Positions 8,167 through 15,689 of a stretch of DNA of 64,000 nucleotides are shown here, in pieces. Made by a program: the position numbers and the translations under genes. Source of the DNA: Hyphomicrobiales bacterium (lineage in GTDB: Bacteria; Pseudomonadota; Alphaproteobacteria; Rhizobiales; Rhizobiaceae); NCBI GenBank assembly GCA_900467185.1, contig UBPA01000014.1, positions 124,001 to 188,000 on the forward strand, written 5' to 3'. Below the pieces are notes generated by a model that saw nothing but the letters and a program-made list of their open reading frames with translations, did no database searches and had not been told where the DNA came from. Position 1 is the stretch's first letter; each line of letters starts with the position of its first letter.

Positions 8167-9189
8167 TTGGAATTCCTGCTGTTCCTCCTCAGGCGTGTTG
8201 CATGGTCGCTGCTGGTCCTTTTCGGGCTCTCGGTGGTGATCTTCCTCATCGCCCGCGCCATGCCGGGCGACCCCGTGCGGCTTGCGCTCGGACCGCGGGC
8301 GAGCGCCGAACAGGTCGAGCAACTGCGCGAGACGCTGGGGTTCAACCAGCCGCTCATCCAGCAATACGGCATCTATGTCGCGGGCCTCGTTCGTGGCGAT
8401 CTCGGCCAGTCGCTGCTGACGGAGCAACCGGTGGCCAACGACATCCGCCAGACGTTTGCCGCAACCTTCGAGCTCGTCCTTTCGACCATCACCATCGCCT
8501 TCGTGCTCGGCGTCCCGCTGGGCGTCGCCGCCGCGCGATACAAGGACCGATGGCCGGACAATGTGGTGCGGATCATCGCCATCTTTTCCGCCGTGACCCC
8601 CAGCTTCTTCCTGGCCTTGCTTCTCCAGATTCTCGCCGGTTACGTCCTGCATATCCTGCCCACCACCGGCCGCCTGCCGCCGGGGCTGACATTTTCAGCC
8701 GACATCACGGGTCTGATCACTCTCGATGCGCTGTTGAACGGCCGGCTGGACGTCTTCCTCGAAGCGCTGCGCTATCTGCTCCTGCCGTCCATCGCGCTGG
8801 CCGCCGCCACGATGGGGCAGATCGCGCGCATCACCCGCTCGTCGATGATCGACGTCTCCAGCCAGGATTATGCAGAGGCCGGTCGCGCCTTCGGCATCCC
8901 CGAGCGTGTGCGCGTCTTCAAGTACATGCTGCGCCCGAGCTTCGTGCCGCCGCTCACCATTCTCGGCCTCGAATTCGCCTCGCTGATCGGCAACGCCTTC
9001 GTCGTGGAACTGGTCTTCTCCTGGCCCGGCATGGCCGCCTACGGGGTGCGCACCATCCTGCAGAAGGATCTCAACGCCATCATGGGCGTGGTGATCGTCT
9101 CCGGCGTGTTCTTCGTGCTCGCCAACCTCGTCATCGACGTTCTCACCGGCATCGTCGATCCACGCATCCGCATCCGGGGGCGCCGCTGA
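8167..9189 (+). CDS. ABC importer permease, DppB type
   Basis: TTG start; the 340-residue protein opens with a membrane segment and the family hallmark MPGDPVRLALGP. About six membrane segments are visible. The EAA cytoplasmic loop that docks on the ATPase reads YAEAGRAFGIPERVRVFKYM in the C-terminal third. It forms the channel with the DppC-type subunit encoded next; its TGA overlaps that ATG by one base. The ribosome binding site is weak. It lies behind the hairpins at 8041-8114, consistent with lower expression than the binding protein. Confidence 0.9.
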   Translation: MEFLLFLLRRVAWSLLVLFGLSVVIFLIARAMPGDPVRLALGPRASAEQVEQLRETLGFNQPLIQQYGIYVAGLVRGDLGQSLLTEQPVANDIRQTFAATFELVLSTITIAFVLGVPLGVAAARYKDRWPDNVVRIIAIFSAVTPSFFLALLLQILAGYVLHILPTTGRLPPGLTFSADITGLITLDALLNGRLDVFLEALRYLLLPSIALAAATMGQIARITRSSMIDVSSQDYAEAGRAFGIPERVRVFKYMLRPSFVPPLTILGLEFASLIGNAFVVELVFSWPGMAAYGVRTILQKDLNAIMGVVIVSGVFFVLANLVIDVLTGIVDPRIRIRGRR

Positions 9190-10076
9190 TGACGCAGATG
9201 TCCCTCGCTCCCCCGGAGGCGCGCCGCCTCTCGAATGCCTACCAGAACTGGTATCGCTTCTCCCGCAATCCGACGGCCGTGATCGGCGCCGCGATCGTCG
9301 TGGTCTGTATCCTCGCAGCCCTTCTCGCGCCCTTCATCACGCCCTATCCAGAGCATGTCGGCGCCGTCGTCAACTTCCGGGCCCGCCACCAGCCGCCGTC
9401 GCTGACCTTCTGGTTCGGAACCGACAATGTCGGGCGCGACATTTTCACCCGCACGATCTACGGCATGCGCATCTCGCTGCTGCTCGCCTTCGTCGTGCTC
9501 GGCACCGCCGTCCCCATCGGTACGATCCTCGGTCTCCTCGCCGGCTATTTCGGCGGCTGGACGGAGGCAATCATCATGCGCATCACGGATATAGCGCTCG
9601 CCCTGCCGCCGCTGGTCATGGCACTGGCCGTTGCCGCCGTGCTGTCGCCCGATCTCGTCAATTCCCTGCTCGCCATCGCAGCTCTCTGGTGGACCTGGCA
9701 CACGCGGCTGATCTACGCGATCACCAAACAGATCCGCACGCAGGAATTCATCGAGGCGGCGGAAACGCTCGGCGCCAGCAAATTCCACATTCTCTTCCGC
9801 GAGATCCTGCCGAACTGCGTTTCCGCCATTGCCGTCAAAACCTCGCTCGATTGCGGCTTCGTCATTCTGGTCGGCGCGTCGCTGTCCTTCCTCGGCCTCG
9901 GCATCCAGCCGCCGACGCCCGATCTCGGCACCATGGTGGCGCAGGGCGCAGGCTTCCTGCCGGATTTCTGGTGGGAATCGGTGCTTCCGGGCCTCGCCAT
10001 CCTCTTCGTCGCGCTCGGCTTCAACCTGCTTGGCGATGGCTTGCGCGACCTCTTCGACGTGCAGGAGGTCCGATGA
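9189..10076 (+). CDS. ABC importer permease, DppC type
   Basis: This 295-residue protein starts MTQMSLAPPEARRLSNAY. After a short cytoplasmic N-terminus there is a membrane segment, then FWFGTDNVGRDIFTRTIYG, the conserved DppC/OppC periplasmic motif. The EAA loop is FIEAAETLGASKFHILFREI. It pairs with the DppB-type permease. It overlaps the preceding stop by one base and the following ATPase by ATGA, so the operon is tightly coupled. Confidence 0.92.
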   Translation: MTQMSLAPPEARRLSNAYQNWYRFSRNPTAVIGAAIVVVCILAALLAPFITPYPEHVGAVVNFRARHQPPSLTFWFGTDNVGRDIFTRTIYGMRISLLLAFVVLGTAVPIGTILGLLAGYFGGWTEAIIMRITDIALALPPLVMALAVAAVLSPDLVNSLLAIAALWWTWHTRLIYAITKQIRTQEFIEAAETLGASKFHILFREILPNCVSAIAVKTSLDCGFVILVGASLSFLGLGIQPPTPDLGTMVAQGAGFLPDFWWESVLPGLAILFVALGFNLLGDGLRDLFDVQEVR

Positions 10077-10918
10077 GCTTCCCCCTTCTGCGTGTCGAAA
10101 ACCTCTCGGTGTCCTTCACCACCTATGGCCGGACCGTGCCCGTGCTGCACGGCGTCAGCCTCGATGTGCCCGCCCGCTCGCAGGTGGCGCTGGTCGGAGA
10201 AAGCGGGTCCGGCAAGACCGTGACCATGAAGGCCATCATGGGCCTGCTGCGCCAGCCGCCCGCCCGCATCACCTCCGGCGCGATCTATTATGACGGCGCG
10301 GACCTCCTGACCATGCCGGAGAAGGAACGCCTCAAACTGCGCGGCACGGCGATGTCGATGGTGTTTCAGGACCCGATGAGTTCGCTCAATCCTGTCTTCA
10401 CCATCGCCGACCAGATGGCGACGATCCTGAAATATGCCGACCGGCGCCTCGGCCGCACCCGCTCTTCCAGGGACCGGATGCAGAGGGTCTACGATACGCT
10501 GGCACAGGTGCGCATGCGCGACCCCGAGCGGGTGGCGCGCGCCTATCCGATCGAACTTTCCGGCGGCATGCGCCAGCGCGTGCTGATCGCCATGGCGCTG
10601 CTCAGCGAAACCGACCTTTTGATCGCCGACGAGCCGGGAACGGCGCTGGACGTGACCACGCAGGCGCAGATCCTGAAGCTTCTCAAGGATCTGGTCGAGG
10701 CGCGTGGCCTCGCGCTTCTGATGATCACCCACAATCTGGGCGTCGTGCGCGAGACCTGCAACAGCGTCTACGTCATGCAGAAGGGCGTCATCGTCGAGAA
10801 GGGCGAAACCGCTGCGATCTTCGAAGCCCCGGCGCATGACTACACCCGCAGCCTCATCGATGCCGTCCCGCGCCTCACCGGCGGACGCCGCTTCGGAACG
10901 GCCGGGGTGCCGGCATGA
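10073..10918 (+). CDS. ABC importer ATPase, DppD type, lacking the C-terminal Cys region
   Basis: The 281-residue protein has Walker A GESGSGKT (residues 42-49), Q-loop MVFQDPMSSLNP, signature LSGGMRQR, Walker B DLLIADEPG and an H-loop in ITHNLG. At this length it stops soon after the nucleotide-binding domain. Typical DppD/OppD proteins run to about 320-340 residues and end in a cysteine-rich oligopeptide/dipeptide transporter domain, which is missing here. It would work as a heterodimer with the ATPase at 10915, which it overlaps by ATGA. Confidence 0.9.
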   Translation: MSFPLLRVENLSVSFTTYGRTVPVLHGVSLDVPARSQVALVGESGSGKTVTMKAIMGLLRQPPARITSGAIYYDGADLLTMPEKERLKLRGTAMSMVFQDPMSSLNPVFTIADQMATILKYADRRLGRTRSSRDRMQRVYDTLAQVRMRDPERVARAYPIELSGGMRQRVLIAMALLSETDLLIADEPGTALDVTTQAQILKLLKDLVEARGLALLMITHNLGVVRETCNSVYVMQKGVIVEKGETAAIFEAPAHDYTRSLIDAVPRLTGGRRFGTAGVPA

Positions 10919-11796
10919 GCGGACCGATGCTGGAGCTGAAGAACCTCTGCAAGGCCTTCCCGATCCGCAACGCCTTCGGCCGCAAGACCGGCGCGCTGCA
11001 GGCGGTCGACAACGTCTCGATGACGATTGCGCCCGGCGACATCTATGGCCTTGCCGGCGAGAGCGGATCGGGCAAGTCCACGATCGCCCGCATGATCATG
11101 GGGCTGGAAACGCCCGACAGCGGCGAGATCCTGATCGACGGGCGCAGCATTCACGACCGATCGGACGGCGTGGCCCATGGTCGCCGCGTGCAGATGGTAT
11201 TCCAGAACCCCGGCTCCTCGCTCAACCCCCGCCGCACCGTCGGCCAGTCGGTCGCTGTCCCGCTGGACGCCCATGGTTTTCCGCGCAGCAAGCGCCCTGC
11301 CCGTGTCGCGACGCTGCTCGACATGGTGCAACTGCCCGCAGCCTTCGCCGAGCGATATCCGCACGAACTTTCGGGCGGGCAGAAGCAGCGCGTCGCCATC
11401 GCCCGGGCGCTCGCGGTCGAGCCGAAACTTCTCGTGCTGGACGAACCCACATCCGCGCTCGACGTCTCGGTGCAGGCAAAAGTCATGGACCTGCTCACCG
11501 ACCTCGGCCGGCAGATGGGCCTGACCTATCTGTTCATTTCCCACGATCTGAGCCTGATGCGCAATTTCGCGCGCGAGGTCAGCGTGCTGTATCGCGGCGG
11601 CATCGTCGAAAGCGGCACGTCGGACACCGTCTTCGGACACCCGTCCCACGACTATACGCGTCTGCTGATCGCCTCCGTGCCGGTCATCTCGGCGGAGGAA
11701 GCGGCGCTCAGGCCCGTCATCCCGCTGATCGACGGCGAACTTCCCACACCCGAACAACTGATCGCGCTGCGGCAAGCGGCGGATCGGCAAGCATGA
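10915..11796 (+). CDS. ABC importer ATPase, DppF type, short form
   Basis: The 293-residue protein has Walker A GESGSGKST, Q-loop MVFQNPGSSLNPRR, signature LSGGQKQRVAIARAL, Walker B LLVLDEPTSALD and H-loop ISHDLS. Like its partner it lacks the usual C-terminal cysteine extension, in contrast to the ATPases of the second dipeptide-type system at 45-47 kb. It ends the importer part of the operon; the hydantoinase-like gene follows after about 37 bases. Confidence 0.9.
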   Translation: MSGPMLELKNLCKAFPIRNAFGRKTGALQAVDNVSMTIAPGDIYGLAGESGSGKSTIARMIMGLETPDSGEILIDGRSIHDRSDGVAHGRRVQMVFQNPGSSLNPRRTVGQSVAVPLDAHGFPRSKRPARVATLLDMVQLPAAFAERYPHELSGGQKQRVAIARALAVEPKLLVLDEPTSALDVSVQAKVMDLLTDLGRQMGLTYLFISHDLSLMRNFAREVSVLYRGGIVESGTSDTVFGHPSHDYTRLLIASVPVISAEEAALRPVIPLIDGELPTPEQLIALRQAADRQA

Positions 11797-11833
11797 CAAG
11801 CGCAGACAATACAGGCAATGAGGTTTGAAGCCC

Positions 11834-13381
11834 ATGATTAGGATAGGCATCGATGTCGGCGGCACCAATACGGACGCCGTGGTCATGAACGGACCGGAGG
11901 TGATCGCCGGCGTCAAATCCGCAACGACCGCCGACGTGATGAGCGGCGTCGTCAACGCGCTGCGCGACGTGCTCGTGGCGTCCGAAATGGAGGCTTCCGC
12001 CGTCGATTTCGTGATGATCGGCACGACCCATTTCACCAATGCCGTCGTCCAGCGCCGCGATCTCGCGCAGACCGCGGCCGTCCGCCTCGGCCTGCCCGCC
12101 ACGGCCTCGCTGCCGCCGATGGTCGACTGGCCGGAAGACCTGAAGCAGTCGATCGGCAACCACGCCTATCTCGCCCATGGCGGCAACGAGTTCGACGGCC
12201 GCGTCATCTCGCCGCTCGACGAGGACGAACTGAAGGGCATCGCCCGCGACATCGCCGCCAAGGGCATCCGCAGCATCGCGATCACCTCGGTGTTCTCGCC
12301 GGTTTCCAGCGACTTCGAACGCCGTGCCGGCGCCATCTTCGAAGCGGCGATTCCCGGCGTGCACATCACGATGTCGAGCGATATCGGCCGTATCGGGCTT
12401 CTGGAACGCGAAAACGCGGCCATCATGAATGCCTGCCTGCGCGATCTCTCCACCCATGTCATCGACGCCTTCCGCAACGCCATCCGCGAGGCCGGCATCA
12501 CCGGAAAGTTCTTCCTGACGCAGAACGACGGCACGCTGATGGATGCGAGCTTCGCCGAAAAATTCCCGGTCCTGACCTTCGCTTCGGGACCGACGAACTC
12601 CATGCGTGGCGCGGCGTTCCTGTCCGGCGTCAGCGATGCCATCGTGGTCGATATCGGCGGCACGACCTCGGATGTCGGCTCGCTGCACAAGGGCTTCCCG
12701 CGTCAGGCGACGATTGCCGTCGAGGTCGGCGGCGTGCGCACCAATTTCCGCATGCCCGACGTCTTCTCGATCGGACTCGGCGGCGGGTCGCATGTCGTGG
12801 AAACGGACAGCGGCATCAAGGTCGGCCCGGTTTCCGTCGGTTACCGCATCAAGACCGAGGCGCTGATCTTCGGCGGCCAAACGCTGACCACCACCGATGT
12901 GGCCGTGGCGGCCGGCCGCGCCTCGCTCGGCGATGCCGCCAAGGTCCAGCACCTCTCTCCTGATCTCATCGATCGCGTGCAGGCGAAGATCCACGCGATG
13001 CTGGAAGACTGCGTCGAGAAATCCCGCCTCTCGCCCGATCCGCTGCCCGTCATCGTGGTCGGCGGCGGTTCCATCCTGGTCGATGGTCCGCTGAGTGGCC
13101 TTGAGGTCATCAAGCCCGCGCATTTCGGCGTCGCCAACGCCGTCGGTGCTGCCATCGCGCAGGTCTCCGGCGAAATCGACCGCGTCTATGCGCTGGCCGA
13201 CATCGGCCGCGACAAGGCGCTGGAAGACGCCAAGCAACGGGCGGTCGATGCCGCGATTGCCGCAGGTGCTGCACCCGACAGCATCGAGATCGTCGATGTC
13301 GAGGACGTTCCGCTCGCCTACCTGCCGGGCAACGCCACCCGTATCCGCGTCAAGGCCGTGGGAGAACTCCATGCCGGTTGA
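11834..13381 (+). CDS. Hydantoinase/oxoprolinase-type (HyuA_N) ATPase, short form
   Basis: ATG 11834 is preferred over a TTG nine bases upstream because the GAGG at 11820-11823 would be too close to the TTG. The 515-residue protein begins RIGIDVGGTNTDAVV, the first phosphate-binding motif of the HyuA/5-oxoprolinase group, and has the second, VVDIGGTTSDVGSL, near the middle. It is about 170 residues shorter than the HyuA at 20178 and has no HyuB partner in its operon. Relatives use ATP to activate cyclic amides for hydrolysis. It overlaps the first DUF917 gene by 11 bases, so the three proteins probably act together. The substrate is unknown. Confidence 0.82.
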   Translation: MIRIGIDVGGTNTDAVVMNGPEVIAGVKSATTADVMSGVVNALRDVLVASEMEASAVDFVMIGTTHFTNAVVQRRDLAQTAAVRLGLPATASLPPMVDWPEDLKQSIGNHAYLAHGGNEFDGRVISPLDEDELKGIARDIAAKGIRSIAITSVFSPVSSDFERRAGAIFEAAIPGVHITMSSDIGRIGLLERENAAIMNACLRDLSTHVIDAFRNAIREAGITGKFFLTQNDGTLMDASFAEKFPVLTFASGPTNSMRGAAFLSGVSDAIVVDIGGTTSDVGSLHKGFPRQATIAVEVGGVRTNFRMPDVFSIGLGGGSHVVETDSGIKVGPVSVGYRIKTEALIFGGQTLTTTDVAVAAGRASLGDAAKVQHLSPDLIDRVQAKIHAMLEDCVEKSRLSPDPLPVIVVGGGSILVDGPLSGLEVIKPAHFGVANAVGAAIAQVSGEIDRVYALADIGRDKALEDAKQRAVDAAIAAGAAPDSIEIVDVEDVPLAYLPGNATRIRVKAVGELHAG

Positions 13382-14489
13382 AGGCTATCTCCTCAAGGAA
13401 GAGGACCTCGTACCGCTGTCGATGGGGGCCGCCCTGCTTGGCACCGGCGGCGGGGGCAATCCCTATATCGGCATGCTGCGTGCCCGCGAGCTGATGCGCA
13501 AGGGCGCCGAGGTCCGCGTGCTGCCGCTGGAAGCGCTGGCTGACGATGCCTGGGTGGCGGAGTGCGGCGGCATCGGCGCGCCGGTCGTCGGCGTCGAGAA
13601 GATCGAGGAAGGCGGCGAGTGCTACCGTGCGGTGCGCGCCGTCGAAGAGGCGGCAGGCGTTACCGTCTCCGCAATGATATCGGCCGAAATCGGCGGCGCG
13701 AACGCGATCGAGCCGATCATCGCGGCCGCCATGGCCGGTCTTCCTGTCGTCGATGGCGACGGCATGGGCCGGGCGTTTCCCGAAGTGCAGATGACCACCT
13801 ACATGATCTATGGCGCACCCGCGGCACCGGCCGCCATCGCCGACGACAAGGGCAATGTCGTGGTCTTCAGGCAGATGGTCGATATGTTCTGGCTGGAGCG
13901 CTTCGCGCGCGACGCATCCGTCGCCATGGGGGCCGGCGCCGGCTTCGCGGTCGCTCCGATGCGCGGCGATTTCGTCAAGAAGACCTCGGTGCCCGGAACC
14001 GTCACGCAGGCGCTGGAGATCGGGCGCACCATTCTCGATGCCCGCTCCAGGCGTCAGAACGTCGTGGAACGCCTGGTCGAGGCGACGGGCGCGACGTTGT
14101 TCTTCACCGGCAAGATCACCGACATCCGCCGCGAACTGACCGGCGGCTTTGCCAGAGGCGAGGCTCTGCTGTCGGGCATTGGCGGATGGGCGGGGTCTGA
14201 GGCGCGGATCGCGATCCAGAACGAAAACCTCGTGCTCTGGGTGGACGGCGTCGCCGTCGCCATGGTGCCGGACCTCATCATCAATCTGGAACTCGACACC
14301 GGCGAGCCTCTGACAACCGAGATCCTGCGCTATGGCCAGCGCATCGCGGTCATCGGCCTGCCGGTGCACGACCTCATGAAGACGCCGCGCGCGCTGGAAA
14401 TCGTCGGCCCCAAGGCCTTCGGTTACCCTGAATTGACCTTCGAGTCGATGGCCTACAGCAACGCGCAAGGCGGGGAGCGGCGTGCATGA
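13371..14489 (+). CDS. DUF917 family protein, first of two tandem copies
   Basis: The 372-residue protein has a Gly-rich motif GTGGGGNP at residues 24-31 and GLPVVDGDGMGRAFPE around residue 125, the two hallmarks of DUF917. The start ATG lies inside the end of the hydantoinase-like gene with GGGAGA upstream. As I recall, some family members have been described as S-methyl-thiohydantoin desulfurases of ergothioneine breakdown, so a role on a hydantoin-like ring would fit the neighbours. It overlaps the second copy by ATGA. No signal peptide or membrane segment is visible. The exact reaction is unknown. Confidence 0.85.
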   Translation: MPVEGYLLKEEDLVPLSMGAALLGTGGGGNPYIGMLRARELMRKGAEVRVLPLEALADDAWVAECGGIGAPVVGVEKIEEGGECYRAVRAVEEAAGVTVSAMISAEIGGANAIEPIIAAAMAGLPVVDGDGMGRAFPEVQMTTYMIYGAPAAPAAIADDKGNVVVFRQMVDMFWLERFARDASVAMGAGAGFAVAPMRGDFVKKTSVPGTVTQALEIGRTILDARSRRQNVVERLVEATGATLFFTGKITDIRRELTGGFARGEALLSGIGGWAGSEARIAIQNENLVLWVDGVAVAMVPDLIINLELDTGEPLTTEILRYGQRIAVIGLPVHDLMKTPRALEIVGPKAFGYPELTFESMAYSNAQGGERRA

Positions 14490-15568
14490 ACATCCTGAGA
14501 ACCATCTATGCCGAAGATCTCGATGATATCGCCATCGGCGGCGCCATTCTCGGCACCGGCGGCGGCGGCGATCCCTATGTCGGCAAGCTCATGGCGAAGG
14601 AAGCCATCCGCAAGCACGGTCCGGTCGAACTGATCGACGTCTGCGAGCTTGCCGACGACGCCCTCGTCGTTCCCGTCTGCATGATGGGCGCGCCGACGGT
14701 GATGACGGAGAAGCTGCCGCAGGGCGACGAGCTTCTGACCGCCTTCCGCAAGCTGGAACAGCTCCTCGGCCGCAAGATCGACGCCGTGCTGTGTGGCGAA
14801 GCAGGCGGCGTCAACTCCACCACGCCCTTCGTGGTCGCCGCTGCCGCAGGCCTGCCACTGATCGATGGCGACGGCATGGGCCGGGCCTATCCGGAGTTGC
14901 AGATGGTAACCTTCACCCTGCACGGCATTTCCGCAACGCCCATGGTTCTCTGCGACGACAAGGGCAACGCACTGGTGCTGGAAACCGTCAGCAATGCCTG
15001 GACGGAACGGCTAGCGCGTGCCGCCACCGTCGAAATGGGAGGCTCGGCACTGCTCGCGTTCTACCCGATGAGCGGCAAGCAGGCCAAGGCATGCGTCGTT
15101 CGCGGTACGCTGTCGCTCTGCGCCAATCTCGGCCTCGAACTGCGGGAAAGCCGGCTTTCGAACGGCGATCCGGTCGGCGCCATCGCGGAAAAGCTCGGTG
15201 CTTCCGTGCTCTTCCACGGCCGCCTGACCGATATCGACCGCCGCACGATCGGCGGCTTTGCCCGGGGAACGGCGCGGTTCGATGGCGTGGAGGACTGGAA
15301 AGGCCAGACGTTCCGCCTCGACTTCCAGAACGAATTTCTGATGGCCGAGCGCAATGGCGAGATCGTCTGCACGACGCCGGATCTCATCACGCTGCTAGAA
15401 GCCGAAAGCGGCAATCCGGTCACGGCGGACTCGCTGCGCTACGGCCTGCGCCTCGTCGCCCTTGCCTTCCCCTGCAATCCGCAATGGAAGACGGACGCCG
15501 GCATCGCCCTCGTCGGTCCCCGCTATTTCGGCTATGACACGGATTACATTCCGTTCGACGCACATTGA
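14486..15568 (+). CDS. DUF917 family protein, second tandem copy
   Basis: The 360-residue protein has the same framework as its neighbour: GTGGGGDP at residues 23-30, GLPLIDGDGMGRAYPE in the middle, and a C-terminal LRYGLRLVALAFP block matching LRYGQRIAVIGLP in copy one. The two are clearly paralogous but diverged, so they may form a heteromer or handle successive steps. It is the last gene of the operon; the next gene, another regulator, starts about 120 bases later. Confidence 0.85.
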   Translation: MNILRTIYAEDLDDIAIGGAILGTGGGGDPYVGKLMAKEAIRKHGPVELIDVCELADDALVVPVCMMGAPTVMTEKLPQGDELLTAFRKLEQLLGRKIDAVLCGEAGGVNSTTPFVVAAAAGLPLIDGDGMGRAYPELQMVTFTLHGISATPMVLCDDKGNALVLETVSNAWTERLARAATVEMGGSALLAFYPMSGKQAKACVVRGTLSLCANLGLELRESRLSNGDPVGAIAEKLGASVLFHGRLTDIDRRTIGGFARGTARFDGVEDWKGQTFRLDFQNEFLMAERNGEIVCTTPDLITLLEAESGNPVTADSLRYGLRLVALAFPCNPQWKTDAGIALVGPRYFGYDTDYIPFDAH

Positions 15569-15689
15569 GCGGATGACGGGGTTATGAGAGCGCGGTCGGC
15601 CACATTCGGCCGGGTTTCCAAACGGTCTTCAAGGCCATAAGATCGTTCGGCTCGCACCTGTTGCAAGCCGTCGTTCATGCCTGGGAAAA

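Noticed and set aside
6379-8652. 757-codon frame opposite the first binding protein
   Set aside because: Low-information Arg/Gly/Asp-rich translation with no motif; the forward frame has a signal peptide and SBP_bac_5 features.
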